The translations under genes were made by a program, and so were the position numbers. Below the pieces are notes generated by a model that did not search any database, was not told where the DNA came from, and saw nothing but the letters and a program-made list of their open reading frames with translations. Of a stretch of 64,000 nt of DNA, positions 7,726 to 20,035 are shown piece by piece. The stretch covers positions 186,001 to 250,000 of the forward strand of contig CANTFL010000108.1 in NCBI GenBank assembly GCA_947650285.1, in the 5' to 3' direction. Each line of letters starts with the position of its first letter. Positions within the stretch are counted from its first letter, which is position 1. Source of the stretch: Hyaloperonospora brassicae. Its lineage: Eukaryota; Oomycota; Peronosporomycetes; Peronosporales; Peronosporaceae.

Positions 7726-10278
7726 ATGGACTCGAAGGGCCGTCCCGAGCACTCTCCTTCCCCTCAACTTTGTTCCCCTGACGCGGACGAACAAAGCGCT
7801 GAACGTCTCACTGGCGACAGTGTATCGGATACCGAAATCCCACGTCGGCGCTGGTGCCGCACGTCGTTCCAGTCATCCGATGTCGACGCGATGCCGTGGC
7901 TCGGGTGGCTGTTCGTCTACGCTTTCGCCCTCTTCTTCTTTTCCATCAGTCGGTGTCTCGCTCTACCGGCGCTGCTCGACATGTACGGAAGCCCGAAGGA
8001 CAACACTGTGGTGGTCAAAGTGTTGGCGCTGAGCGTTGGCTTCCTGGAAGACGTCGTCTGTGCCACTTATTTTGCAACGGCACTGTGGCTCTTTGACACG
8101 GTCCGACGCTCGTTGGCAAAGCGCGCTTGGGCATCGAATGGAATGGCAATCAAAATGGCTGGAGCAACAACAGCGTTTGTGGTCTCGTGGCTGTTGTGTT
8201 TCGCTGCGGTGGCCCCACCCGTCGTGGACCTGATGCTCGTCCTGTACAAGCATATGAGGTTCTCGTTTGGCTTGTCGGCTACTTTGTTTCGAGAGAGAGA
8301 CAATCTCAAAGCTGCTCCGATTTCTACCCAGGAAGTCTACGCGGCTTACGGGACTGCGGGGTTCCTCGTTGTCATCGCCACCTTCTTTGCGCTTGTGCGT
8401 GTGCTAAGTAGCTGGGCTGACCTAGCAATGTGGAATCCGACGCACCTTCTGCAAGCGCCAGTGCGTTTCATGAACTCGAAAGCCAGTGAGAAGACTGCAG
8501 TAGCGAAATCGGCACGGGGCGTGAAGTATGAAGTGGTGGCTCTAGAGGATGGACGTCTTGATAGCCCTGCCGATGCAGAGACCACCGAAACCGTCTCGCC
8601 ATCGAGTGGTGAAAACGTGCAACGAAGAGCTAAGTGCTACTATGCTCTGCGAGCTACTACCGTTGTCGTGGGACTTGTGGTTCTCCCGTCGATGGTAATG
8701 GTACTTTGTAGTGCGTGCTCCCCTCTCGTCGCATATGTAGCGCTAAATGCAACGCTGAACGAGCTGTTTAGACAGGCGTTTCAGCCTTCCCTCCAATACG
8801 TGGAGCCTGCAAGTGTCAATGTCGATCAGCCGTGGACAGAGAAATACATCGATGCCACCGAGCTGCATGAGCTTTACGGAAACAACACATTGTACCGACG
8901 CACTTCGGGCTTCCAAGGTGACCTGGCGTTCAACGTCAGTGTCGATGCCGCCGATCCGCCGAACGTGCTGATCATTGCAGTCGAGTCGTTTCGGTTTCGC
9001 GATTCGCGCTATCTCGTGGGCGAAGAGGACCCGTCGGGCTTGTTCAAGGGCACAAACATGACGATCACTCCGAACTTTGATCGATGGGCAAGACGCGGCG
9101 TGGCGCTACGCAATATTTGGTCGAGTCGTCCCACAAGTCGCTCGTTGGAAAGTATCCTGTTTGCACAGGTCCCTTACCAAAGCAATTTTAAGACTGGCAT
9201 TACTGGAGGAAGGAAGGACACGAAGCTCTCAGGCATGCCGCAGCTGTTTGTCGAGAAAGGGTATGAGACGTTTTTCACCACAGGCTCTTCCATCTCCCTG
9301 GACAGCTGGGCCATCTTTCTTCCGAGCCATGGCTTTGGTACCGTGTGGGAAGTCACGAAAATGAAAGCGTTGGCAGAGCAAAAGCTCGGTATCCGTCACG
9401 GTGACTGGAATGGTGCAGAGACTCGAGCACTGCGCTGGGGTGTACATGACGATGTCAGTTTTAAGCTTCTGGGCGACTTGTTTGTGGAAAAGAAGCAAGA
9501 ACAGAGAGAGAGGTTGGCCCGAGGAGAGCCAAAGAAGCCTTTGTTTTTGACACACTACACTATCTCGAGCCACGATCCGTACGAGTCATGGCCAAAATGG
9601 TATGAGGATGCCGACAAGCCTGATTTTTCCAAGTTCTACGAAGGAGAGAAGCATGCCAACCAAATCGAGAGGTACATGAAGGTGAGGTACTTTACCGACA
9701 TGGAATTGGGTAAATTCATGGACCGTATGGAGACGGAGGGTATACTCAACGACACTATCGTTGTCATCGTTGGGGACCACGGTCAAGGACCTGAGGGTGA
9801 TTTTGCAAAAAAAATGGAGGAGTCGATGACACGCGTGCCAGCTGCAATCATTGCTGAAGGCCGACTGGGTCATGATGTGGGGACTGTGATTGACGACACT
9901 GCAGAGCATTACGACCTTCTCAATACGCTTGCCGATATCACGGGATTGCCAGAAGGAGGGTTGCAGCAAGATGGCGTCGGGCGATCTCTCAAACGCAAGT
10001 TTCTTACTGATAAACGAGCAGTGTATAGCAACGACCCTTCGCAAAAAATGGCGATTGTCCGCGGTCACCAGCGTCTCCGATATGACGAAGTTGGCGAGGT
10101 GATGATGCTGCACGACACCGAGACGGACTATAACATGACTACGGATTTACTGCCAGGCCTGACTGCTGAGGAGCGGGCTGAATGGATCGCTATGCGAGAC
10201 GATGGTCGTCGCATTGCTGCTTACTACAACAAGCGCTGGGATGGGGATTGCTTGCTTGCTGTCGATTGCAACCCCTGA
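7726..10278 (+). CDS. Multi-pass membrane protein with LtaS-like sulfatase/phosphatase domain
   Basis: An 850-residue single-exon gene. The N-terminal 55 residues are Ser/Pro-rich and probably cytosolic. About five hydrophobic helices follow (roughly 58-80, 93-125, 149-175, 206-226, 307-340), with a basic, low-complexity loop at about 235-305. Residues about 400-800 form an alkaline-phosphatase/sulfatase-fold domain facing outside or the lumen. The opening strand NVLIIAVES (413-421) carries metal ligand Glu420. SSRPTSRSLES holds the likely catalytic Thr470 (position of the Thr nucleophile in lipoteichoic-acid synthases), HDPYESWP begins at His616, and VVIVGDHGQG carries Asp684-His685. The layout of five helices followed by a sulfatase domain is that of bacterial LtaS and OpgB-type phosphoglycerol transferases. 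In a eukaryote the substrate is unknown; transfer or hydrolysis of a phospho- or sulfo-head group is inference. Metal and nucleophile positions look intact. The start ATG is the first in the frame after upstream stops. Confidence 0.85.
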   Translation: MDSKGRPEHSPSPQLCSPDADEQSAERLTGDSVSDTEIPRRRWCRTSFQSSDVDAMPWLGWLFVYAFALFFFSISRCLALPALLDMYGSPKDNTVVVKVLALSVGFLEDVVCATYFATALWLFDTVRRSLAKRAWASNGMAIKMAGATTAFVVSWLLCFAAVAPPVVDLMLVLYKHMRFSFGLSATLFRERDNLKAAPISTQEVYAAYGTAGFLVVIATFFALVRVLSSWADLAMWNPTHLLQAPVRFMNSKASEKTAVAKSARGVKYEVVALEDGRLDSPADAETTETVSPSSGENVQRRAKCYYALRATTVVVGLVVLPSMVMVLCSACSPLVAYVALNATLNELFRQAFQPSLQYVEPASVNVDQPWTEKYIDATELHELYGNNTLYRRTSGFQGDLAFNVSVDAADPPNVLIIAVESFRFRDSRYLVGEEDPSGLFKGTNMTITPNFDRWARRGVALRNIWSSRPTSRSLESILFAQVPYQSNFKTGITGGRKDTKLSGMPQLFVEKGYETFFTTGSSISLDSWAIFLPSHGFGTVWEVTKMKALAEQKLGIRHGDWNGAETRALRWGVHDDVSFKLLGDLFVEKKQEQRERLARGEPKKPLFLTHYTISSHDPYESWPKWYEDADKPDFSKFYEGEKHANQIERYMKVRYFTDMELGKFMDRMETEGILNDTIVVIVGDHGQGPEGDFAKKMEESMTRVPAAIIAEGRLGHDVGTVIDDTAEHYDLLNTLADITGLPEGGLQQDGVGRSLKRKFLTDKRAVYSNDPSQKMAIVRGHQRLRYDEVGEVMMLHDTETDYNMTTDLLPGLTAEERAEWIAMRDDGRRIAAYYNKRWDGDCLLAVDCNP

Positions 10279-13200
10279 TGCTGTTCTGATGCGTTTGGAA
10301 TCGCTTGGCTGTAGCAACGAATCGACTGAAACTACGAACCACATTGGGGTTCGAGCAGCGTTGGTTGATGGGCTGGGATAGTAGACTAGGAGGAAGAAGT
10401 ATAGAATGATGTATGGTAGTAGCAACGGATTGCGCCACTTTTAGCTTGTGAACTAAGCTGGCCGCCATAAGCAAGACGGAGATAAAGAATGGAGTGTATA
10501 AGTGCGCGTTTGCACGGTACATTACCGTTTTTGTCATTACTGGGGCTGACATGAACATCTTTCACCGCAGCCAAACGGGGTCACTAAAGCAAGGTCTCAC
10601 TCATTCTTGCTTGTAGATGACATTGTTATAACCGCAAATGTATCAAAAGTCTCGGCTCGACGTGATCTGACGTACCAGTCACTATGGAGAAGGCGCATGT
10701 AACCCGACGCCCCATAATTGATGCAGTTGCTGTCCTCGAAAATGAAATGAAACCGTCGAAGCCGTCTTCATCTACGAACCCGTAGATAAAGACGGTTAAC
10801 GCTGCAATGGCGAAGCACTAGTGTTGACAAGCTTTTTTACCTGCGATCATCATTGACAGAAGACATGGCGACGAGAAAAAGGCTCCCAAAAGCCCGATGT
10901 GTATAAAGTTGAGTTGACTAGGTGTAGCATCTGATAACTCCGGCTAGCAAATCTTCACCTATGTACTGCTTTGCTAAATAGTGAAGCTTCATCTCGTATT
11001 TTTGGTGCTAGTAAACACATATTCCGTCCGACACGCACTCTGATGCTCAGCAGCAATCGGAAGGCCATGTTCGATTGCCACCAAGAGCATCGAGAAAGTA
11101 CTGAGTACATCAGCCAGAGCATAGTGAAGCACATTTCGTGATGTATAGGACACGATGATGGGATACACAAAAACGCATAATAGGTCGTAAGAGCCCGAAG
11201 AAAGCGCAAGGTGCTTTCGTTTTAGTTCACCAAGCAGGAAATTGGTGCACTTCCAACAGTGAAGTTGCTAGTCACGACATTTCATCGGCATCTGCACACA
11301 TGCGAGGCTAAAAACCCTTCGTTGCTCAAAACGCGATGTACGCGAGGTGCTCTGGATCAAAGCACCAGCTATTCGACGTCGGTAGCCATTAAGGTGGTAC
11401 GTGACCGCGTGAACGACGGGAACTCGTGTGACGATGCCATTTTTGACAAAACACGTGACTTCTATTGCAATCAACGATCCCACAAGTGCTGCCGAATCGA
11501 ACGACAAGATAAAACGAAGTGTATGCCACTGATAGAGCGTTTATAATTAAACAAGGCGGTTGAGATCGATACCGAAAAGCTGTTGTATCTCGATTGATTT
11601 TGCCATGAATACGCTTGAGCCTGAATAATTATCGGAAGCTGCTTGGCCATCTTACGTGAAGCAGTACAACGCTCAACACAGTCTCTGACGATATGCCTTG
11701 GCCAGTGTAGCAGGTTTACGGGTCAGCCATACCGGTCATTACGCTTTAGCGTGTTACGACACTTCTATGACCCACGTATGACCTGATATGGCTTTTTCCG
11801 GGTAGGTATCGAACCAAATCGTTGTGACAATACATACCTCACGACGCACCTACTCCGCGTTGGCATACCAGTGCATAATTGATGCCCGCTACGAATGCTA
11901 GCTCATCCTGGCCCATTGTTTGCGGAGGGGCTTACTTGCACCATTACGGCGGGGTCCCAGTTACGATCCCTCGAAGCTTCATAGCGTGCTGCCTCGTTTC
12001 CTGTAATCTCGAGCTGTTCCAAGGATTTCAACGAAGTTTCGATGAACAAACTATAATGATAAACATAATTTGATCCGTACATGTTTTTGTCAGTAGCAGA
12101 GTGCCTATGAATGGCACAAAGAGCGTAGTTGTTCACTTGTGGATCTGCATGACATGTACACGCTATTTTGTGCTTTACAATTATTCCATCGTTACGATTG
12201 AATGCAAATTCAAACACACGCATGAAAAATACGTGAAGAGACGTCAGAGGCCTTGTTGACAGGATCCCATACTTTTGTTAGCTGCTGAGACATTGCTTCG
12301 TTTCCCGATAAGCGTCCATCTAAGATTCACCCTACTTTGGGCTGTAACATTTCCACTTGTGCCTTACAGATAAAAATTTACTCGAACCACTAGGCCAGAC
12401 CTACGGTTTGTAGATCTACTGTGACAGCACGCATTGGACTAGTATACCCGTGCTACCGCCCGCGTGTTCGATCATCGGTAGAGATGTCGCCGCCGCAATA
12501 CAACGACAACACGTGGACCAATCTAATACAACCAGGGCTCTAGAGTACCCTACCATACTAGCTCCATGACCTCAATGAGATTCGACATAATTTAGTCATA
12601 GCAAAATACTTGGCAAGCAACTGCAACTTGCTTTGCCGTTTTGCTCTGGTAGTGCTGTTAAATACCACGGCAGTCAGTGCTTACAACAAGTAAAAGAAAG
12701 CACTGATCACAGTTTGACGTTATAGCCGCCGAATCAAAAAATCTTTACTTTCAGCAACTGGGAAGTATAATTCGCAAAAACGAAGATAATCCTTAAGCTA
12801 CAAGACAAGAAGAAGATATCCACGCGCGGCGATAAAATCGGATGCCACCTACAACATCGATGCCGAATATTGGATAACTACAAAATGAGCAAACAATGAA
12901 TAACGTATCGCCTACTCAAGTCGTATTGTGGACTTCAACGAGTAAAGGCAAGTGGCCAACGAAGCAAATCGCATATGCTGTAACAGAGTCAGCACGTTCA
13001 CACTGGCAACAATGTAAGTAGGTACCTCGATACCTCACGTATATGTACGTGCATAGGAAGTAAATTCGACAAACGCAGACGTTATTTGAATGTGAAAGAT
13101 AAGTGTGTTCAGTAAATTACGCTCACTTATACATCTAATTTGAATATACTATTCCATATCTTTTTACGCCACAGTAAGTGTGAAATACCTGCTTGCCACA

Positions 13201-14143
13201 TAGTGCGCGTGTCCCTCAATCATTGGATGCGTTGTTGGGTTCATGTATTGCATGTACTATTCAATGAACAGAAATCGCTCAATACTACCTTCCAAAGTAG
13301 CATTCGAGAATACAGCCACCCGGTTCTATCTTTACATGCCTTTCCCAGTGCTTTCAAGTGCATGGCGCTGGTGCGCATTGAAAAAAATAAGCAGCGCGTT
13401 GTGAAAACCGAGGTAATGATGCTAAAAGAAAGATGATATACCGTTTATGATTGCATAAAGAAAAACAATTACATTTGGTCGTATCCAGCTTTGTTGAGGT
13501 GTAATGTGACGGGGTAGCCGTATGCCATAGACAATATACTGCTGTCAACAAAAGTTACAAATGAAGTGGTATATAATACAACTCTATAATTTCACGTTAC
13601 TTGTGTAATATCCAGTGAGCGGACGATAATACTTTCGAATGGACTGATTTAGCCCTGGTTCATAGAACTAAGATGCAATGTTAAGCGAATCGAAGCGTAA
13701 AACGTGGGTAGTAAACGGTTACAGTGCATGCTCGATTCAGATTATGGCTGATCGAGTTTAAAAACTGATTCTAAATTATGAGACTAACACATTATACTAC
13801 AACATATTTTCAACTATCCAAGCTATTCTATCAGGCTCTTCATGCTCACAATGACGTATATCATTAGGCTGGCTACCTTACACTGTAACATACGTAGGCA
13901 CTGCGCGCCACCAGTGTGGCTATTATGCTGTATATTTTACTCGAAACTATTCCACACTGCCGTTAAATGTGATGTAGTCTTCGCAGCAACGAGCACAATT
14001 TATACACTATGTCGGAGCTTTGTTCTAGATAAGAAATACATCTTTCGCGTCTTTGTGCGATGTTCCATGCACGTTCAACCATTGTGGGTGATTTTATGAA
14101 CATCAAGCAGTGTGTATTATGCTTATGGCAGCACTTGACCAAC
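10279..14143. other. Intergenic, transition into the AT-rich desert
   Basis: Base composition shifts from balanced to AT-rich between about 10.3 and 12 kb. Short frames occur (for example 11268-11507 minus and 11259-11546 plus, which overlap and exclude one another), but no family is recognisable. At about 11.7-12.0 kb and 12.4-12.55 kb there are short GC-richer patches that may be eroded transposon pieces. I see no gene here. Confidence 0.4.
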
Positions 14144-14238
14144 TCCGGTGACCGAGTGGAAAAGCATTGCACCGGGAACGGAAGTTACTACGTGAACCGA
14201 TACCCGCGCAGGAGCGGTACGATTGCATATCGCCGGAG
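14144..14238 (+). other. tRNA-like remnant (Ser/Leu-type) or SINE head
   Basis: The 7-base segment tccggtg (14144-14150) can pair fully with cgccgga (14231-14237), as an acceptor stem would. Between them a box A-like tgaccgagtgg lies at 14149-14159 and a box B-like ggtacgattgc at 14216-14226. The total length of about 94 nt fits a tRNA with a long variable arm. The D, anticodon and T stems do not form cleanly, so this is not a working tRNA. It is more likely a decayed tRNA gene or the head of a tRNA-derived SINE. Chance is not excluded. Confidence 0.25.
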
Positions 14239-17200
14239 AGCGGCTAACAAAGGCGAATGTAGTTGGTCGTTTGCGTACCATAATGTACCTCAAATCTTCT
14301 CTATATTTTTTATGGACGCACTCGTATGACATATATCGTTCGTACATATCATTCACTCTAAAGTAGAATACCCAGTGTGGTAAGTTCAATGATCATATAT
14401 TCTGCGTATCGAAAATGTACTGAAATTGAAAGTTTAAGACTATTTAACATCACACAAGATCATAAAATCCGTAGCGATTTCATTAGGAATGAATTGCAGC
14501 TGTTTGCACGTCTCACTTTGGCATCATGTGTCAGAAATAAACCGTATGTGAACATACAATTAAACGATAGAAGTTGATGAAGTGCCGCTTGGATATGAAC
14601 CATCGTTCATCAAAAGTTTCGTAAAAATTGGAACGTATTGGATATTGGCAAATCTCATCAATGTTATTGTATAATGGGATCGTAACAAATTCAACAGAGA
14701 ATGCAGAAATAGAAATTTCACTCAATTATGGCAGACAAAAAAACGCATGTGCGATGCTTACTCCAGTAGAACCCCTCTTAGCTGATACACAATTAGCTAA
14801 AAAAAAACCTATCGTGAACCAAACGATTCCGGCCCGACGTTGGGCAAGAGAGGTAAATCACGTGACCAACCAACTCCTCCAACCTACCTAATCTCTTTCT
14901 ACCTAATGTTTTATCGACCCAATGGTATGATCTAGTAGGGGTTCTACTGTATACGTTCGAAACAATCTATCGTAGCTAAAATCTACATCGGACAACGTCG
15001 ATAATTTTGTTTACAGTGATACAATGGCATGGACCGGGCTGAGGAGAGCTTACCCGACGATTGACGGATGTCGAATCGGACTTTATATCAACTGCACACG
15101 TTTATATTCCTTTCAGCTGGCAATAACTTAATATCTTATCACAGGATGCTTACCATTTACAGTGAGAGCATCCATCGTTTTGTTTCCTGCTAGAAGACCG
15201 CATATGCGATGCATGTAAATTGCATACTTTTCATTAGTTTGTCACAGATAACATCGAAATCAGTACATGTGTCAAGATACGGATAATTAATCATTATGAG
15301 CTAACAGATATCTTAAAACGCAGATCAACTCCCGCTCCTACTTTTTTCGCCAAAAACAAGCAACTTGGGCATCATAGTGCTGCCCTAGCTATCCTATTAT
15401 TGGTCATGTGTTATGATATGACGTATAGGCTTACAACACCAGAAATGATAAGCAACGACGAGCACTACTCATTAAACATCTTGTTTAATAATACGCGCTA
15501 CACGAAAAGAGGAATATTACATGTTGTTGTTGGATCTGAGAGATAATGCAACCGTCCTTTTAGTGTGCATTCCATTAAGCAGTCAAGTCACAAGACGAAA
15601 TTTGCTATATAATTTGCATTTTCGCCTGTATTCGGCCCGACGAAAAAGATTGCTGTGCCTCCGTGCCAAACGTTAAGATATTACAAGACGTCAGGATGAG
15701 ATGCAACCGCGCATCAAGTCGCGCCAGAATTTTGTAGTCACAGAGATGGACACGACCATTATCCGGAAATCTAAGTCCGTGGTAATTCGTGTGAGCTATA
15801 AGTAGTTGTTATTTTCGCTCATAACGAAAATTAAGATAGCCGTCTTTACAGGATTAACGTGGTTTGTATTCGGAATCAATACAATGCAATATATTAAATG
15901 TCGTATCAAGTAGCTGACTGGAAGAACGGAGGCACAAAAATTAGCTTCATTTTAGATTTTTTTGGGGCTTTATCATGCATTGAAAAATTCTATAAGCATG
16001 TATGAATTGACCTAGGCGCATAGTGTACGTGGAAGGTATATATATGAATTTGTTCGTCGGAATGAACGTTGCGTGCTTCTAATTTGATCAAATGAAATTT
16101 AATATATTATCGTCGGGATTGTGTCGATGCAGAAAGATGATAGCTTGATATTCGTATTGGCATGAATAAAGCCAGAACCATCATTATCAATATCAGATAG
16201 GGGCAAGGGGATCGTAAAAGATATGCAGAAAACGGCACGACATGATCCACATTTTTATGCTTTATAAATGTGTTGTAACTCCTATTAAGAATTTTTGACA
16301 AAACGCAATTAAATAAGGTTTTTTAATTCGGTGCTGGCTTGATGACTAAGATCGCTATAAAAAGAAAGAGGTAGTACAATTTAATAAAGTGTTATCGCTG
16401 CGTTTGCGTAGCTACATGATGTGAAGCGTATAATTGGCACCCAACTTATATACTAGGCCTAATGTAGTAATACAATTACCCATAATAGTGTGATATGAGT
16501 AAACAAACTTATCTGTCGACTCTACATAACTTACTGCTTTTTCGATGTCGAGCGTTACGCTTCATACAATAGGCTAAAATACCAAGCTTGGTACGGAAAT
16601 ATGGAGGACCACGTATGTTGAAAGTTCGCGTGTAGAACAGAGGCACTTGTGTGAGAAGAGGTAGAAGTAGAAGTGAATATACAAAAGTGTTTTCTTCGTT
16701 CGCTAACACCAGAATATAACATGCACTGCACCTTTACCATCAAATGATTTCGTCCGTCTTCCCTCTCATCTTGCAAGCCGTCGCCATGTCTTCCAACGGT
16801 CATATCGCTACCTTGTCCGGCCACCTGGTCATCACCATCCTTTCACGACACCTGTCACTGTCGTTGCCTCGTCGCACCATCTGTCACCGTCGTAGCCTCG
16901 TCTCACACTCTGTTAAGATGTTTGTGGACTCGACCAATCAGGTGTCACCTTCACATGTTATATCCGCTGAACCTGCAACATAACAATGACTGACAAGACG
17001 TTTTTAACAACGTAAGCACCTCACAAAGTGAACGGGTAGATGAACAGTGTTTGGTGGTCAGAGACTGGATGGATGAATAATACATACCTTTTCGGTGTGA
17101 AAGAAACTAACGTCGGTACTCTCTTCAGTCATGGTTTAGCTTGTTTAACAATAAATTTACTACGCTCTTATCTAAACGAGATGCGATATAGATCTATAGT

Positions 17201-18128
17201 GGTTATGTGTAACGTAAGCGCAGCGCAGAAAGTGACAACAAAGTGCTGTTTGAGGCATTTGATGAATACGTTAGCCAAAGTTACAAAATGTACGTTGATT
17301 ACAGTAGTTAATGTCTTATAATTTTACCATTCATATTCGACAGTATGCCTTTATTTTAAAACGATTAAGGTAATGTGCATATCATACGTTAGGAGAGGGG
17401 TATATAAGTCAGAGAAGATGTGCATTGATCCTTCATTAGAGTAATTATAACTAGCTAAACTTATCTGTGTTGTATGAATAATGATGGTTCCGATCGGTCG
17501 CACGATATAATGTTAATGTTTATAAATTATGTCACTACGTATTTGGCACCACATTAGTCATTAGTTTCAGCCTCCGTTAAGCAACTTTGTGCATAAAGTT
17601 TTATATCACAAAAACACACCCTTGTGATGTGTAGTTGCAGACCGGTTTACACAGCGTTTCTCTGAAGATCGTGCTGCCAATTTCACAAATATAATGACGT
17701 GGAGCATGAGCGGGCGTCAATCGTCTGACGGGTATAAGTTACATAGTGGCGGTGAGTTCCAGACTTACATGCTTCTTCTGATATCTTAAAAACGGATCGA
17801 GAGCGACGTTTATGTCCATACGGCCTTTGCCGCGTTACCTAACGCTCAGGGAACCTAGATACAAGGCATTAAAGACATAAGAAGTACGCTGGAGAATATG
17901 CACATGCAATTATTATCATATTCGTCTACACTACCCATTAATGCCGCTACATGTCTGGCAAAATGATATATGAATCGTTCGGAAAAGATGCTGTATTCAA
18001 CGATAAGGTATCAGTCCAGATTATGGCCGACGACCAGTTTTTGGCCAATAATTGGCAGTAGCCAATCCAATGCAAGAGATGGTAACCCTGAGCGATCTTA
18101 TTGGCTTGTTTAACGAATGGGTTAGTTT
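14239..18128. other. AT-rich, gene-poor sequence
   Basis: No supported gene. A small GC-richer patch at about 16740-16920 contains a tandem repeat (listed separately) and minus-strand frames of unclear origin. The remaining frames are short and of the random AT-rich type. Confidence 0.4.
16849..16906. repeat. Tandem repeat, two 29-bp units
   Basis: Unit 1 at 16849-16877 (cacctgtcactgtcgttg and so on) and unit 2 at 16878-16906 (catctgtcaccgtcgtag and so on) agree at 25 of 29 positions. They sit in a GC-rich patch inside the desert, which suggests a fragment of imported or once-coding DNA. Confidence 0.7.
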
Positions 18129-20035
18129 ATGGCCGCCCACACGCGACAAAAGCAGGTTGATCAAATACTGCAACGACGCACGATAAAGAAGAGAGAGTTC
18201 TGTATCCAAGATGATCTCGCGAAGGCTGTCAGTGATCGTGAACGTGGTATGCTGTGGGACACCGTTCGCGAATTATTTTCAGCAATATCAGAAAGAACAT
18301 CCGCCGCCGCGATACCAGAAGAGGTCTGGTGTGACAATAAGAAGACCTGGACCACCGCCCGTGCGCTCCCAAGAAATTGAAGACGTTATCTGGACGTGGA
18401 TCGTAGGGATAGAGCGAGAGGGTCTCCTTGTTACGCTTCAGATGGTACTTAGCAAAGAGAATGAGGCGTACCGATTTCTTTATTGTCCCGCGCGATCGGC
18501 TGGCATCCGGGTCACGGATGGGTTAAGCGATTCTAATCCCGTCACCCTAAGCTACCACTCAGATTCCCTCAAGTGATTTCTCGCGCACAGAACCAAATCG
18601 GGCAAGATAACCTCGATCATCTTCTGAATTAGCTGATTAAGCACGCGATCAAGCGCCAGCTAACCAACGACCGCGTTTATAATATGGACGAGATGGGATT
18701 TGGTCAGAAATCGAAGTCAAGGAAATTCATCGCTGGGCTTGTAACGGGGCACACTCTTGCGTGAACTTAACGCAAGGGTATCGGTGCACCGACAGAAGTA
18801 CACAAGGCAAGCGAGGAAGCGTAGGTAAGGTAAAAGCAGAAGTGTTATATTAAATTTATTAAGTCTTTTAACTACTGTCTCTCTGTTTGACTTAACTTAA
18901 TTATGTTAATATAACTGAGTGTATGGTGACGTCTCGTCACCACTCATTGCGCGCGTCTTGCGGCGATTGGTGGGTTGATATCATCAAGATATCAACCAAT
19001 GAACAGAACTCTTTGGTCGACCCTTCAATATCACCACTTTGGTGGTATTGTTAAAAGAATATTCATCATAATATTATTTATTGTCATTATCTCTTAAATG
19101 ACAATTTCCATGTAGCGGGCTGCCCCGTTACAGGGCGAACGTCGAAGAACGCTTGAACAAAGTGCATCGACATGAGCTTCCACCTGACGCTAGTCGCCTG
19201 TGTTAAAGCCTCCGGATCGTGTCTACCGCTACTTTTTCGGATTCTAGGCCAACGTTTATATCGTGACATCCTGAGTGAGTGCTCCGTCCCTGGTGCTACA
19301 GTCGCCGTTGTCCGAAGGCGTCATATACCAATCTATCTTCGTCAAGAGGTTGGCGCACTGTGCAGTAAGCATACCCAGCAGCGTCATTCGGCCACTGCTG
19401 CTCATCTAACACGGGTTTGCAAGCCATTACAGCAAGATAATCGTTGAGAAGGCGATCGAGATAAAGATTATTCTACTTCTACTTACTCGAAACTCCACAC
19501 ATATCTTGCAGTCTTTATATGTCTCTGTTTTATAGCCATTCAATAACAGCCTGCGTCCCTCCATGGACCACTTCATGATCGATAAAATTTTGTCGAGCTT
19601 GACGAAGAAACAAGCGATTTCATCACTTTTAAGCGCGTGGCAAAATGGTGTGCTTTCGCAGTCCGATCATGTGATTCATGGATTTACCAGCACTGGCATT
19701 TAGCCAATCTCAGCGCCCAAACCGCGTGCACGTAAAGAATTATACGCCGATGGAGGTGTGAAGAGCGGAAGCATGCCAAGAAATTGGGTGTGGCTCACAG
19801 TACGTCAAAAGATCGATACGGAATTACTATTCCTTCCTAAGCCGTCCTCGAAAGGCAAAGGAAAGTGCAAGACAGTCACCATGCTGAATTGCATTATTAC
19901 TGAAGAACAGTTGCTACCGATCGAGTGATACCAATGGGTTTCGTATAAGATTTGTAACGACCATAAACTGACCCGTTCGTGAGAATTCCAGTATATATGT
20001 CTCTTTGCTTCGCGAAATAACTTTCTCATACTTTT
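18129..20035 (+). pseudogene. Pogo/Tigger-type (CENP-B HTH, DDE) transposase pseudogene, split by an LTR
   Basis: Reading across frames gives an N-terminal helix-turn-helix part (TIKKREFCIQDDLAKAV at about 18180-18230). A CENP-B-like region follows in another frame (RRPGPPPVRSQEIEDVIW, then LLVTLQMVLSKENEAYRF at about 18340-18480). The first part of the DDE domain is YNMDEMGFGQKSKSRKFIAG (18680-18740). After the LTR the frame resumes with KCIDMSFHLTLVACVKASG (19155-19215) and a segment ending in SECSVPGATV. A degenerate C-terminal part follows to about 20035. Several frameshifts and stops make it inactive. Removing 18740-19132 plus one copy of the target duplication joins the two halves in the same frame, which proves that the LTR arrived later. 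An active copy would catalyse cut-and-paste transposition into TA sites. Confidence 0.8.
18740..19132. mobile_element. Solo LTR, 393 bp, inserted in the pogo transposase pseudogene
   Basis: The element begins tgtaacggggca (18740-18751) and ends tgccccgttaca (19121-19132), a perfect 12-bp terminal inverted repeat with TG...CA ends. It is flanked by gggct (18735-18739) and gggcg (19133-19137), a 5-bp target duplication with one later change. No Gag or Pol sequence lies between the ends, so it is a solo LTR left by recombination. It contains the palindrome-like gatatcatcaagatatc near 18976-18992. Confidence 0.88.
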
